The position numbers and the translations under genes are program-made. This document shows, one piece after another, positions 46,729 through 56,158 of a DNA stretch of 64,000 nucleotides. This DNA is from Hyphomonas sp. Mor2 (GTDB lineage Bacteria; Pseudomonadota; Alphaproteobacteria; Caulobacterales; Hyphomonadaceae). Every line of letters begins with the position of its first letter. The first letter of the stretch is position 1. The notes beneath the pieces were generated by a model. That model did not search any database. It was not told the origin of the DNA and worked only from the letters and a program-made list of their open reading frames with translations. The DNA is taken from NCBI RefSeq assembly GCF_001854405.1, contig NZ_CP017718.1, positions 434,001-498,000 on the forward strand. Direction: 5' to 3'.

Positions 46729-47076
46729 ATGGAACACGAAGAGCAATATGAAGATCTGACGACCCTGTTCGAGGCCCAGGACGACGCCTTGCAGAGCGAG
46801 GCCTTCGTGGCGCGCGTAATGTCGCCGATCAAGCAGAAACGCTCGCGCTGGCGTACGCCGCTTCTATTCGGCGCTGGCGGGATTGGCGTTGGCGCGGCGC
46901 TTTCACAGATAGGCGGTGTGTTGGATCTGCTCAAAGCGCGCGCGCCAGAGTTGGATGTCACGTTCGATACGATGCCGTCTGCTCAGATCGGTTTGGAGAC
47001 TCCGTCACTGTGGGTGATCGCGACCGTGGTGATCATCGTGGCTTGCGCGGCAATTGTCGCCGCCGAACGCGCATGA
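46729..47076 (+). CDS. Membrane protein, candidate anti-sigma factor
   Basis: About 115 residues from ATG 46729 (GGAG upstream). The cytoplasmic-side N-terminus is acidic (MEHEEQYEDLTTLFEAQDDALQSEAF), then a basic stretch and a Gly-rich helix (LLFGAGGIGVGAALSQIGG), and a final helix (LWVIATVVIIVACAAIVAA). Position directly after a sigma gene and an acidic soluble head before membrane helices suit an anti-sigma factor. No zinc-binding HxxxCxxC motif is present. Assignment rests on gene order. Confidence 0.6.
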   Translation: MEHEEQYEDLTTLFEAQDDALQSEAFVARVMSPIKQKRSRWRTPLLFGAGGIGVGAALSQIGGVLDLLKARAPELDVTFDTMPSAQIGLETPSLWVIATVVIIVACAAIVAAERA

Positions 47077-47080
47077 GGGG

Positions 47081-47974
47081 TTAGTTCGCCCGCCATCTGG
47101 CGCAAATCGAGGTCGGCAGGAGGCGATCATCCTTCGCGTGCGGGATCGCCATTTCACCCATCTCCAAAGTGCCACCGAGACCGTCTAGATGCGCGCTCAA
47201 GGCTTGTGCCAGCGCGATATGCGACAAGCGGACCGCGTAAGCCGTCAAGATCACGAACAGCGGATTGGGTGACAACAGCGCGCGCACATTGGCGAGCAAG
47301 CCCGGAAGATCCTCTTCAAACCGCCAGGTCTCATTCTTTGTCCCGCGACCAAACTTGGGTGGATCAAGCACGATGGCGTCATAGGTATTGCCGCGTCTGA
47401 TCTCGCGCGCGGTAAATTTCATCGCATCGTCCGCAATCCAGCGGATCGGTGCGTCGGCCAGACCGCTCATCTCCGCATGCTCCTTGCCATAGCCGTTCGA
47501 TTTCGGGCTGGCATCGAGATGCGTGACCTCGGCCCCGGCCTGCGCGGCGGCCAGGCTCATCATTCCGGTATAGCCAAACAGGTTGAGCAGTCGGATCTTG
47601 CGCCCGGCCGAGCGGATCTGATCCTGCGCGAACGCCCAGTGGACGCTATGTTCCTGAAACAGGCCAAGATGTCGGAACGGGGTGCGCCGGGCATTCAGGC
47701 GCAGGCCGCGCCATTCGAGCGGCCAGGCCTCCGGTGCCGCCGGATTGATCAGACGCCATTGTCCGCGGTCATCATCGCCGGCCTTCGCATCAAACCGGGC
47801 ATCAGCCTCCCAGCTGTCGACGGGATTTGCCGGCATCCAGAACGCTTGCGGGTCGGGGCGGATTACCACATGCCCGCCGAACCGTTCGAGCTTGTGACCC
47901 TCGCCGCTGTCGAGCAGCGCGTATTGAGTCGGATCCCATTGGTCCGCCAGGAACAGGGTAGAGGTCGTGTTCAT
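47081..47974 (-). CDS. Class I SAM-dependent rRNA methyltransferase (RlmI/RlmK-like)
   Basis: About 297 residues from ATG 47974. Motif I: RLLNLFGYTGMMSLAAAQAGAEVTHLDAS. Motif IV with the nucleophile loop: YDAIVLDPPKFGRGTKNETW. These are hallmarks of the RlmI/RlmK/YwbD group that methylates 23S rRNA. The usual PUA domain before it is short or absent. The start overlaps the stop of the upstream TrmH-type gene (TGATG), so the two RNA methyltransferases are made together. Exact target base unknown. Confidence 0.88.
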   Translation of the reverse strand: MNTTSTLFLADQWDPTQYALLDSGEGHKLERFGGHVVIRPDPQAFWMPANPVDSWEADARFDAKAGDDDRGQWRLINPAAPEAWPLEWRGLRLNARRTPFRHLGLFQEHSVHWAFAQDQIRSAGRKIRLLNLFGYTGMMSLAAAQAGAEVTHLDASPKSNGYGKEHAEMSGLADAPIRWIADDAMKFTAREIRRGNTYDAIVLDPPKFGRGTKNETWRFEEDLPGLLANVRALLSPNPLFVILTAYAVRLSHIALAQALSAHLDGLGGTLEMGEMAIPHAKDDRLLPTSICARWRAN

Positions 47975-48786
47975 CAGGCAAACCCTCGCTGGCGCCAGCC
48001 CTCGTAAAGCATAATCGCTGTCGCCTGGGCGAGGTTCAGGCTGTCGGCTCCACCGCGCATCGGGATCAGGCAGAGCGTATCGCACTCTGCCTCTATCATT
48101 GGCGGTAAGCCTGCTTGCTCATTTCCCATCAGGATCAAGCTTGGCGGGTTGAAATCGACCTCATCATGGCGCGTGTCGCCGTTCACACTTGCTGCAACCA
48201 TGGAGAGGCCGGCACCGCGCCGCCAGTCGTTGAAACTTGCAAAATCCGTCCGGGCCAGGCGTACATCAAACAGGGATCCCATGGAGGCGCGCACCGCTTC
48301 GATACTGTACGGATCGCAGCACTGCTCGATCAGGACAACCCCCGCGGCACCGGCGCAATCGGCCGTGCGCAGAATGGTACCCAGATTGCCGGGGTCACGG
48401 CATTCCAACAGGCCGATCCACAATCCCGGATGGGCCTGATCGAGATCTGATAGGGCCAGATCGCGTTGCTGGATGGCCGCGATCACCGCCTGTGGATTGT
48501 CTTTTCGAGCAATTGACCCAGCCAGGCGATCGGGGACTTGGACCACTCGCGCTCCGCGGTGTTTCGCGTCGCGGCAAAGTGCCTGAACATAGTCCCGATC
48601 GGCCCCGGAATTCGAGATAACGAGCGTATCAATGGTCCAATCCTGGGCCAGGGCCTGTTCGATCAGGCGCGCGCCTTCGGCCAGGAACAACCCTGTTTCA
48701 TTACGGTTTTTCTTGCGCTCCAGGCCGCGCAACCGCTTGATGAGCGGATTGCTCGCCGAGCTGATCTGGTCGATAGAGTCCATCAT
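47974..48786 (-). CDS. TrmH/SpoU family RNA methyltransferase
   Basis: About 270 residues from the first of two adjacent ATGs (48786, 48783). The N-terminal substrate-binding part starts SIDQISSASNPLIKRLRGLERKK and GLFLAEGARLIEQAL. The SPOUT knot motifs follow: GLLECRDPGNLGTILRTADCAG, LILMGNEQAGLP and IPMRGGADSLNLAQATAIMLYE. It transfers methyl to a 2'-OH in tRNA or rRNA, with specificity unknown. It is translationally coupled to the next methyltransferase. The open frame continues ~115 codons upstream but without similarity or start support. Confidence 0.9.
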   Translation of the reverse strand: MMDSIDQISSASNPLIKRLRGLERKKNRNETGLFLAEGARLIEQALAQDWTIDTLVISNSGADRDYVQALCRDAKHRGARVVQVPDRLAGSIARKDNPQAVIAAIQQRDLALSDLDQAHPGLWIGLLECRDPGNLGTILRTADCAGAAGVVLIEQCCDPYSIEAVRASMGSLFDVRLARTDFASFNDWRRGAGLSMVAASVNGDTRHDEVDFNPPSLILMGNEQAGLPPMIEAECDTLCLIPMRGGADSLNLAQATAIMLYEGWRQRGFA

Positions 48787-48873
48787 ATCCGCCGTGTAAC
48801 ACGCACTTGCCTGATTCCAAGGTATAAGGCAGACCTGAAGCTGTAATGCAGTCACTATCAGGGGAGAAACTGC

Positions 48874-50343
48874 ATGAGTGCCTATGACACGATGATTGCT
48901 GGCTTGAGCGGCGCGGGCCTCGCGCTGCTGGGCATCATCACTGTCCATGGGACGTCTGAGTACCACCTCAACGCGGCGCAGATGCACGAGCAATTGGAAG
49001 CGTCCGCAGAAGCGGCCCTGGCGGAATCCGGGCAAGGCTGGGCGACCCTCGAGATGAATGGCCAGCGGGCTGTGTTGACCGGCGCACCGCCAAGTGTTGA
49101 GGCTGCTGAGGTTGCGCGGGTGGCTGTGCTGCAATCCTCTGGCGATGGTGGTTTACTAAGGGGCGGCATCTGGAGTGTGGAGACCCAGTTCGATGAAATT
49201 CGCAGCATGCCCACCGCATCCCCTTATGTCTGGCGAGCCATCAAGAGTCCCGACGGAGCTATGATCCTGGTTGGGTCGGCACCGGATGAAACGATCAAGT
49301 CGGCATTGTCCGCCTATGCGACCGATCTGTCGGGACGAGCACCAGATGACCGAGTCGAGATCGCCCTGGGCGCGCCTCCGGGAGACTGGGGGGGCACAGC
49401 TCGGTTTGGCATGGATCAATTGGCACGCCTTGATAGCGGCGAAGCGCGGTTGACAGACCATGAGCTGCGCCTCAGCGGAATTGCGATGGACGATGCGGCG
49501 CGCATCGAGGTCACCGCTTCGGTTGCCAATCTCGGCGAGCCCTGGCGCGGTGTGCCGAACATTGATGGCCCCAGCCATTGGAAAGCCGAGCATGTCGACG
49601 GCACACTGGTTCTGTCAGGCAGCTGCGAAACGCTCGAAGAACGCGCCGAGATTGCCGAGATCGCTGCGTCTTACTTTGATGGGCCGGTTATCGATCAGAT
49701 GACCATTTCTTCGACCGAATATGAGCAATGGATCCAGGGCGTCCGCCTTGGGCTTCCCCATTTCAGTCAATTCGACAGCGGTGAAATGGAGTTTCAGCCC
49801 GAGGGGCAGGGGTTCAAATTCGAGGGAGAGGCAACCAGTTCAACCTTGCAATTCCTGCGAGAAGACATGGCCACGATGGATGGGGAGTATGCCGTCCAGA
49901 TTGCCGCGGAGACGGTAACTGTAGCACTCGACGAAATTTCAGATGTCGAACTCAGCGCAGATCCACTGGAGGCCTGCCAGACTTCGTTTGATCTGATCAT
50001 GGACACCAACGCGGTTGTGTTCAATTTGGGGAGCGCTGAAATCTCGCGTGAAAGCGGTCTCACGCTCGACAAGATCATGGCGGTGTCCGGGGCCTGTGCC
50101 GATACGCTGATGTTTGAAGTCGGCGGGCATACCGATGATTCCGGTGATCGCGCAGAAAATATCGAACTCAGCCAGGCCCGTGCGCAGGCCGTCGCCAATT
50201 ATATGGCAGCCACCGGGTTTGATACGGCGCGCCTAATCGTCCAAGGTTACGGACCAGATCAACCGAAACTCGACAACGCAACGCCAGAAGGGCGCGCTGC
50301 GAATAGAAGAATCGAGTTCAAAGTTCAGGAGTGGAACGAGTAG
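48874..50343 (+). CDS. OmpA-family protein with N-terminal anchor
   Basis: 489 residues with an N-terminal hydrophobic segment (MIAGLSGAGLALLGIITVHG) that anchors it to the inner membrane. The middle contains BON-like repeats (WATLEMNGQRAVLTGAPPSVEAAEVARVAV; GAMILVGSAPDETIKSALSAY; GTLVLSGSCETLEERAEIAEI). The C-terminal OmpA domain has TNAVVFNLGSAEISRES, FEVGGHTDDSGDRAENIELSQARAQAVANYM and NRRIEFKV, which bind peptidoglycan. The following gene starts at the next base after the stop. AGGGGAG precedes the ATG. Likely links peptidoglycan to the membrane; partner role unknown. Confidence 0.9.
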   Translation: MSAYDTMIAGLSGAGLALLGIITVHGTSEYHLNAAQMHEQLEASAEAALAESGQGWATLEMNGQRAVLTGAPPSVEAAEVARVAVLQSSGDGGLLRGGIWSVETQFDEIRSMPTASPYVWRAIKSPDGAMILVGSAPDETIKSALSAYATDLSGRAPDDRVEIALGAPPGDWGGTARFGMDQLARLDSGEARLTDHELRLSGIAMDDAARIEVTASVANLGEPWRGVPNIDGPSHWKAEHVDGTLVLSGSCETLEERAEIAEIAASYFDGPVIDQMTISSTEYEQWIQGVRLGLPHFSQFDSGEMEFQPEGQGFKFEGEATSSTLQFLREDMATMDGEYAVQIAAETVTVALDEISDVELSADPLEACQTSFDLIMDTNAVVFNLGSAEISRESGLTLDKIMAVSGACADTLMFEVGGHTDDSGDRAENIELSQARAQAVANYMAATGFDTARLIVQGYGPDQPKLDNATPEGRAANRRIEFKVQEWNE

Positions 50344-51570
50344 ATGCAGTGGCTTATTGCGAATATGTGGATGGCACTGGCGGCTGCGACCGTCCTCGGC
50401 CTGTTCTTCGGGTTTTCATTTCGCGGATTGCTGGTTGGTTCGCGCGTGCGCCGCGCCCAGGTTGAACGCGAGATCGCCAGGACTGAACTGACACAAGCCA
50501 AGGCTGAGGTTGAAGCCCTCTACGCGGCGCAGCGCAAGCGCAAGGAAGAAAATTCACAGGCGGTTGGCGGCGATCAAAGGCTACAAGCTGAGTTGGAAGA
50601 TCGCGAAACTCGGATCGTGTCGCTGGGGGATGAACTTTCTGCTGCGCGCGCAGAACTCGAGCAGCTGAAAACCGAAAACGGCAATGGTGGACGCGTCGTT
50701 GAAACCGCCAGCGCTGCAGTTGCGGGCGCCGTGGCGGGTGCCGTTCTGGCGGACGGGGATCAGGAAGAATTGACGCAATTGCGCGACCGTAATGTCTGGC
50801 TCGAGGAACGCGTCGCCGCGCTGGAGGCGGAGCCAGCACCTACGCCGTCTGTTGCCGAACCGGCGCCGCCAACAATGCCCGATTCAGATGATCCTGCGCT
50901 GGAAAAGATGACCTGGCAGGCGGGGTATCTCAGACAGCGTGTGGATGCACTGGAATCAGAGCTTGTCACCGTACGGGCGGCGGATGTCGCCATTGCGGCT
51001 GCGCCGGTCGCAGAACCGCCTGTGCCGGAAGCGCCGGCAGAGGATTCGGCGACTGCAGAGGGCGATGAGGAACTGGCGCGACTGCGATGGCGCAATCGCT
51101 ATCTGGAAGGCCGGCTGGCCTATTTCGAAGCGGGAGAGGCCGAAGCAGCTGAAGCGGAAGCCAGCGGTGAGTCGGCTGCCGAAATGCTCGTTGAAGAGCC
51201 CGCTTCAGAAGCGCCGGAAGCGTTGCCACCAGAGCCTGAGCCTGAACCAGAGCCTGAACCAGAGCCTGTTGAAGCCTCAGAACCGACCGTACATCCGTCA
51301 GAGGCCATGCTCGCCGAACTCGAAGGCGTTCAACCTGAGCAGATCGACAAACCGGATGATGGCGGCGATGACCTGACGGCCATTACGGGGATTGGTCCTC
51401 GGATCGGCGAGGTTCTGAACGAGCTGGGAATATTCCGCTTCGCGCAGATCGCGATCTGGACGCCAGAGAATGAGACCTGGATCGAAAATCATCTTTCGTT
51501 CAAGGGCCGGGTGAGCCGTGAAAACTGGGTCGAACAGGCCAAGACGCTTATGGCTGAACAAAGCGCCTGA
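50344..51570 (+). CDS. Membrane-anchored coiled-coil protein with C-terminal HhH domain
   Basis: 408 residues. One N-terminal helix (MWMALAAATVLGLFFGFSF), then long charged helical segments (about residues 30-140) likely to be coiled coil. Acidic Pro/Ala/Glu-rich linkers include a PEPEPEPEPEP run near residues 298-310. The C-terminus is a helix-hairpin-helix domain: LTAITGIGPRIGEVLNELGIFRFAQIA, then WIENHLSFKGRVSRENWVEQAK, a form common in alphaproteobacterial membrane proteins. It starts one base after the OmpA gene, so the pair is one operon. Function unknown; HhH suggests protein or DNA contact. Confidence 0.82.
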   Translation: MQWLIANMWMALAAATVLGLFFGFSFRGLLVGSRVRRAQVEREIARTELTQAKAEVEALYAAQRKRKEENSQAVGGDQRLQAELEDRETRIVSLGDELSAARAELEQLKTENGNGGRVVETASAAVAGAVAGAVLADGDQEELTQLRDRNVWLEERVAALEAEPAPTPSVAEPAPPTMPDSDDPALEKMTWQAGYLRQRVDALESELVTVRAADVAIAAAPVAEPPVPEAPAEDSATAEGDEELARLRWRNRYLEGRLAYFEAGEAEAAEAEASGESAAEMLVEEPASEAPEALPPEPEPEPEPEPEPVEASEPTVHPSEAMLAELEGVQPEQIDKPDDGGDDLTAITGIGPRIGEVLNELGIFRFAQIAIWTPENETWIENHLSFKGRVSRENWVEQAKTLMAEQSA

Positions 51571-51687
51571 TCGTGCTTCATCCAGCATTCACGTGACGCA
51601 TGCGAAATTCTATGCGAGCATTCGTAATTCCATAGGTGTGGCTGGGTGAGATCGGCGCACAACAGGCGGGCAAAGGGAGACTGGCAG

Positions 51688-52602
51688 ATGGATAAACTAC
51701 TGATTACCGACGAGATGATCGAAACCGGCGACCGCATTGATGCGCCGAGAGATTTTCTGGAGAAAGCGCCGCGTCTGCGGATGTCGCGTCGCGGGATCAT
51801 CAAGGGTCTGGCCTGTGGGACGATTGTGCCCATCGTGACAGGGTGTTCGACCAATCCGGTGACAGGCGAGTCTCAGCTTATTCTTCCCGGTTTTGACAAT
51901 GCCTCGCTGGCGGCGATGTCGACGACAGCCTGGTCCGAAATGAAAAAGCAGACCCCGCAAACCGGCGATAGCCGTTTGCGCAATCGCGTGCTGACCACCT
52001 GGGACCGCACGGCAAGAGGGCGCTCAGCAGCGCTCAAGGACAAGTACAATCAGGATGTCGCCTATGTGCCCAACGAGTGGGAAGTCGCGGTATTCGATAC
52101 CGATGATGTCAACGCGTTCGTCATGCCGGGACAACAGGTCGGTGTTTATCGCGGGATTACAGAACTGACGGAAAATGACGATCAGCTGGCGTCTGTGCTT
52201 GGTCATGAAGCTGGGCACATTGATGGCCGTCACTCTGCGGCGCGGGCGTCTGCCCAGGTCACAGCGCAAGTTGCCATGGTCGCCGGGCAGGTAGCGATCG
52301 CGCAATCTGATGAGCTGCGTCAGTACGGCAATACATTGGCGGCTCTGGGCGGCGCCGCGATCCAGTTCGGCGTGCTGTTGCCTTATAGCCGGAACCATGA
52401 ATTGCAGGCGGATAAACTCGGCGTCGATTACATGCATAAAGCTGGATATGACGTCACTGAAGCGCCGCGTCTCTGGGAGCTGATGGATCAGAAAAGCGCG
52501 GGTAATCGTCCACCTGAATTCATGTCGACGCACCCGGATCCAGGCCGTCGCCGCGATGAGTTGATCAATTACATCAATGCCAATGGGTACGCATTTATCT
52601 AA
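51688..52602 (+). CDS. M48 family metalloprotease with internal Tat-like lipoprotein signal
   Basis: About 304 residues from ATG 51688 (GGGAG upstream). The catalytic domain has VLGHEAGHIDGRHS (HEAGH near 173-177) and NHELQADKLGVDYM, which supplies the third zinc ligand. An unusually late export signal at about residues 32-57 reads MSRRGIIKGLACGTIVPIVTGC, a twin-arginine motif plus lipobox. This suggests Tat export and lipid attachment, or that translation starts at the internal ATG 51781, which lacks a ribosome binding site. Relatives (LoiP/BepA type) act in outer membrane quality control. Confidence 0.9.
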   Translation: MDKLLITDEMIETGDRIDAPRDFLEKAPRLRMSRRGIIKGLACGTIVPIVTGCSTNPVTGESQLILPGFDNASLAAMSTTAWSEMKKQTPQTGDSRLRNRVLTTWDRTARGRSAALKDKYNQDVAYVPNEWEVAVFDTDDVNAFVMPGQQVGVYRGITELTENDDQLASVLGHEAGHIDGRHSAARASAQVTAQVAMVAGQVAIAQSDELRQYGNTLAALGGAAIQFGVLLPYSRNHELQADKLGVDYMHKAGYDVTEAPRLWELMDQKSAGNRPPEFMSTHPDPGRRRDELINYINANGYAFI

Positions 52603-52626
52603 GGCAGCTACAGCACATGTCATTGA

Positions 52627-52667
52627 AAAGCCCGTGTCCATTTTGCGACGCGGGCTTTACTTTTTTT
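52627..52667. terminator. Bidirectional rho-independent terminator
   Basis: Stem AAAGCCCG / CGGGCTTT around a 16-base loop, followed by a T7 run on the plus strand and preceded by AAAA, between the M48 gene and the convergent lipoprotein gene. Confidence 0.85.
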
Positions 52668-52674
52668 CACCTGG

Positions 52675-53028
52675 CTACAAAGCGCGGCAGGGGACACCTG
52701 TGAGCTCGATCCGCTCGCCTGACCCTTCACGCTCCGCGTAACAATCCTCACCGACCAGGATCAGGCGAAACTGGACTGGGGTTACCGGGCTTCGTGCTTC
52801 ATAGCGACCTGGCGGTGGCGGCAGCACAGTAACATTGGATTGTGCGGTCGGATCACCGGCGCCGAGCGAGATCTGCGCCAGACCCATTGCATCGGCAAGA
52901 TGTGACTTCAGCCGATCCATCGTGGCGTCTGAACCGTCCGCGATGACCGCCGGAACAATTTGTCCCTGATGCTGGCAGGCACCGAGCAGAAGCGTGCCGA
53001 GGCTGACCGTAAGGGCGCGCTTGATCAT
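52675..53028 (-). CDS. Small lipoprotein of unknown function
   Basis: 117 residues with a signal and lipobox (TVSLGTLLLGAC, Cys18). The mature part has a helical stretch (DATMDRLKSHLADAMGLAQISLG), a proline run (VLPPPPGRYEAR) and two Cys near the C-terminus (DCYAER, VPCRAL). The family is not recognised. The ATG overlaps the S41 peptidase stop by 4 nt (ATGA), so it is co-translated with it and may work with it in the periplasm. Confidence 0.75.
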   Translation of the reverse strand: MIKRALTVSLGTLLLGACQHQGQIVPAVIADGSDATMDRLKSHLADAMGLAQISLGAGDPTAQSNVTVLPPPPGRYEARSPVTPVQFRLILVGEDCYAEREGSGERIELTGVPCRAL

Positions 53029-54719
53029 GGTTGTGTCATGTCCCGATTATTGGCGAGGAAGTTCTCCTCAGGCGTGAGCGGCGTGCTGGCGACAAGCCCG
53101 GGCGTGCCCTTTGCGACTGCGGCCTGCGCAGTCGTCTTGGGCGTTACGGCCGGACATGTTCCATCCTGGCGATATTGCAGGGCTGCGGCGAGCATTCCCT
53201 CACTGGGATCGCCAAGTTCGGTGTTGAGATCATCAGATACAATGCAGCCGGAGACGCGCTCGCCAAAGGCGGTATTCGAGTTTCCGGGAATGAATCCGTC
53301 CGTATAGTCGCCAAACCCCTTATCGTTCACGCCCTGAAACTGGATCGTATAATACGTTCGTCCGCAATTGTCGGTCGGATAGAACCCGAAAGGCTTACCG
53401 CACGTATTGCCTCCAGGCGTCACGGCGCCAGGACTGCCAAAGAGAACGATTTCGACATCGATGCCCCGCAGGCCGTTGATGACCGCCTCGCTGGCGCTGC
53501 AGGTGCCTTCGGTGGCCAGAATGAAGACGCGGTTGAGGTTCAAATCATCGAGCGGCGTCCCATTCGCAAGCGAGAACCCTACACCCGTTCGGGTGAAGGG
53601 AATGGGGTCATTGAACGCGCCGGTGACCGGGTTGGTATTACCGGCATCGGCATTGAATCGCAGCAGTTCAAACGTCCGCCCATTCGTGCGCGCCGGGCCG
53701 GCAATCATATAAGCGAGCTGTGAGGCCACAGTGAGCAGGCCTCCGCCATTATAGCGCAGGTCCAGAACCAGATCATTCACGCCCGCATTGCTCAAGGTCG
53801 TGATCGCATTGGCAATGTCGGCTTCGGAGGAGAAGGGACTGAACGTATTGAACAGGATATAACCGACATCTCCGGTTGGTGTATTGATGATCGCGGTCCG
53901 GTTTACCGGCTGTTGCGCGATATCCGCGGAGGTGACCGTCACCGTTCGCGTCGAGGCCGAACCCGGCTCCTGGATGGTGAATGTATGCGTTTCGCCCGGA
54001 TTGGCAGGCGACAGACCCGCATTCAGCGCATCAATATCAGATTGTGAGTTGCCGTTGACCAGATCGACGCCGTCGATCTGGAGAATGCGCGCTCCGCGAA
54101 CAAAGTTTGGTTGTCCGCTGACGATCTGGGAGGCCGGCGAGTTGGGCTCGGTGTAGCGCACGCGATAATCACGTGGGACCGTATTGGAGAATACAATCAG
54201 GCTGAGACCATAACCGGCGCTTGCGGCGGAGTTTCGCCGTTCCAGAAACGCTTCGGTGGTCTCACTAAAATGGAAATCGTCCTTGTTCTCACCGGATGGC
54301 GTGAGCGCATTGGTCTTGAGCTGATCGAAATAGGTCACGCGGTTATTGAAAGTTGCAGGATCCCGATCTGTGACTTCATTGTTCCAGAGGTAGGTTTCGT
54401 CAGTCCAGGAGCGCAACCAGAACATCTCCTCCAGCAGCGTTCCGGCCTGATCCGGGAAAGTGTTTCCCTCAATATCAACGCCGCTTCTCGGCGCCTCGCA
54501 CTGATCCTTGAACGTGCTGGCTGGTTCGAACACGCCTTGTGTCCAACTGGGACCTTGGCTGGTCGGCGGTGGCGGAGGCGGAGGAGGGGGCGGCGAGCCT
54601 GTCACAGGTGGGGGAGCGGAACCGCCGCCACCGCCGCCACCGCCACATGCGGCGAGCGCCACACTTCCCGCGACCGACACCATTGCCTTCGCAATTGAGG
54701 CAAAACCAGATTTCGCCAT
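53025..54719 (-). CDS. S41 family C-terminal-processing-type peptidase, lipoprotein
   Basis: About 564 residues from ATG 54719 (GGAG upstream). The lipobox VSVAGSVALAAC is followed by polyglycine and polyproline tracts (eight Gly, ten Pro), a flexible tether. A PDZ-like domain lies near residues 150-250 (NFVRGARILQIDGVDL). The catalytic S41 domain has GDVGYILFNTFSPF, DLVLDLRYNGGGLLTVASQLAYM and ILATEGTCSASEAVINGL, where the serine of SASE is the predicted nucleophile near residues 406-409. Several Cys suggest disulphides. It degrades or processes periplasmic proteins. It is the first gene of a pair with the small lipoprotein. Confidence 0.92.
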   Translation of the reverse strand: MAKSGFASIAKAMVSVAGSVALAACGGGGGGGGSAPPPVTGSPPPPPPPPPPTSQGPSWTQGVFEPASTFKDQCEAPRSGVDIEGNTFPDQAGTLLEEMFWLRSWTDETYLWNNEVTDRDPATFNNRVTYFDQLKTNALTPSGENKDDFHFSETTEAFLERRNSAASAGYGLSLIVFSNTVPRDYRVRYTEPNSPASQIVSGQPNFVRGARILQIDGVDLVNGNSQSDIDALNAGLSPANPGETHTFTIQEPGSASTRTVTVTSADIAQQPVNRTAIINTPTGDVGYILFNTFSPFSSEADIANAITTLSNAGVNDLVLDLRYNGGGLLTVASQLAYMIAGPARTNGRTFELLRFNADAGNTNPVTGAFNDPIPFTRTGVGFSLANGTPLDDLNLNRVFILATEGTCSASEAVINGLRGIDVEIVLFGSPGAVTPGGNTCGKPFGFYPTDNCGRTYYTIQFQGVNDKGFGDYTDGFIPGNSNTAFGERVSGCIVSDDLNTELGDPSEGMLAAALQYRQDGTCPAVTPKTTAQAAVAKGTPGLVASTPLTPEENFLANNRDMTQP

Positions 54720-54845
54720 GAACTCCACTCTCCAATATAGTTTGCGTTTTCCCGCACGGTATTGGCAACATAGTGTGGACGTTAGTTGCAACCACAATCT
54801 TCAGTAAATGAACCAAATTTGATCGGCTCGACGCAGTTCGAATGG

Positions 54846-54874
54846 TTGACCCTGCGACGCGAAAGTGCTTTAGG
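54846..54874 (+). promoter_or_regulatory. Candidate promoter for rplK-rplA
   Basis: TTGACC and TTTAGG separated by 17 bp, followed by the G+C-rich GCCCCG discriminator typical of stringently controlled ribosomal promoters, 130 bp before rplK. The -10 box is a poor match, so the assignment is tentative. Confidence 0.4.
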
Positions 54875-55003
54875 CCCCGTCTTGTTCGCGAGAACAACCA
54901 CATCCGTTTGTGGGAGGGGCCGCCAGCCCGGACCACGAACCCTCTAAACCCTGGCGTCTGGATCGAAAGACCACCAGACACCGAAACTGCCAGAGAGGCT
55001 ATC

Positions 55004-55432
55004 ATGGCGAAGAAACTGCTGGGGCAGCTTAAGCTCCAGATTCCTGCCGGTGCTGCAAACCCGTCGCCCCCAGTTGGGCCGGCGCTTGGCCAGCGCGGAA
55101 TCAATATTATGGAATTCTGTAAGGCGTTTAACGCCAAGACAGAGAAGATGGAAAAAGGCCTGCCACTGCCGGTCGTCATCGACTATTATCAGGACAAGTC
55201 GTTCACTTTTATCGTGAAGACCGCACCTGCTTCAGTTCTGCTGCGCAAGGCTGCAAAACTGAAAAAGGGCAGCCAGGAGCCTGGTCGTTCGGTCGCCGGT
55301 AAAGTGACCCGCGCTCAGTGCCGCGAAATTGCGGAAGCCAAAATGGTCGACCTGAACGCGAACGATCTCGATCAAGCAACCAAGATCATTGAGGGCTCTG
55401 CGCGCTCAATGGGTCTCGAAGTGGTGGAGTAA
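55004..55432 (+). CDS. rplK: 50S ribosomal protein L11
   Basis: 142 residues, the normal length, starting [39 protein letters not shown], which holds the L11 N-terminal domain and [11 protein letters not shown] motif. The C-terminal RNA-binding domain ([31 protein letters not shown]) is complete. Part of the GTPase-associated centre; binds 23S rRNA with L10. AGAGAGG precedes the ATG at 55004; the frame extends upstream but only into noncoding sequence. Unusually, the neighbour on its 5' side is an S41 peptidase gene, not nusG/secE. Confidence 0.98.
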   Translation: MAKKLLGQLKLQIPAGAANPSPPVGPALGQRGINIMEFCKAFNAKTEKMEKGLPLPVVIDYYQDKSFTFIVKTAPASVLLRKAAKLKKGSQEPGRSVAGKVTRAQCREIAEAKMVDLNANDLDQATKIIEGSARSMGLEVVE

Positions 55433-55436
55433 GAGC

Positions 55437-56129
55437 ATGGCTGGAAAACGTTATCGCGCCGCCGCTGAAGCCATCGATGCGGATGCCACATACAGCGTCT
55501 CGGACGCTGTGAAGCTGGTAAAGACCAACGCCAAGGCAAAATTCGACGAGACCGTCGAAATCGCCGTAAATCTCGGTGTTGACCCGAAATATGCGGACCA
55601 GATGGTTCGCGGTGTGGTCTCGCTGCCGTCAGGCACCGGTAAAGACGTCCGCGTGGCCGTGTTTGCCCGCGACGCCAAGGCTGAAGAAGCCAAAGAGGCT
55701 GGCGCTGAGTTTGTGGGCGCTGAAGACCTGATGGAAGAGATCCAGAACGGCAAGTCTGACTTTGACCGTGTGATCGCTTCACCAGACATGATGTCTGTGG
55801 TCGGTCGCCTGGGTAAGGTACTCGGCCCTCGCGGTCTGATGCCAAACCCGAAAGTTGGCACGGTCACGCCAAATGTTGGCCAGGCTGTGAAGGACGCCAA
55901 AGGCGGATCGGTTGAGTTCCGGGTTGAGAAGCTTGGCATCATCCATGCCGGTATTGGTAAGGCCTCCTTCACCGAAGATGCGATCGAAAAGAACGTTCGC
56001 GCCTTCATCGAAGCGCTACTGAAGGCCAAGCCATCAGGCGCCAAAGGCACCTATATGAAGAAGATCGCCATCAGCTCAACCATGGGCCCTGGTGTTGCGA
56101 TTGATACAGCGGACGCGATCCCGAGTTAA
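55437..56129 (+). CDS. rplA: 50S ribosomal protein L1
   Basis: 230 residues, normal for L1, from ATG 55437, four bases after the rplK stop. The two-domain fold shows [35 protein letters not shown], the mid-protein [22 protein letters not shown] and the C-terminal [16 protein letters not shown]. It binds 23S rRNA at the L1 stalk and, in other bacteria, represses its own operon mRNA. A terminator lies 30 bp downstream. In most bacteria rplJ would follow soon after; here three unrelated genes intervene. Confidence 0.98.
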   Translation: MAGKRYRAAAEAIDADATYSVSDAVKLVKTNAKAKFDETVEIAVNLGVDPKYADQMVRGVVSLPSGTGKDVRVAVFARDAKAEEAKEAGAEFVGAEDLMEEIQNGKSDFDRVIASPDMMSVVGRLGKVLGPRGLMPNPKVGTVTPNVGQAVKDAKGGSVEFRVEKLGIIHAGIGKASFTEDAIEKNVRAFIEALLKAKPSGAKGTYMKKIAISSTMGPGVAIDTADAIPS

Positions 56130-56158
56130 TTTCGGTATCGATCCCGATCCAGTTGAGG

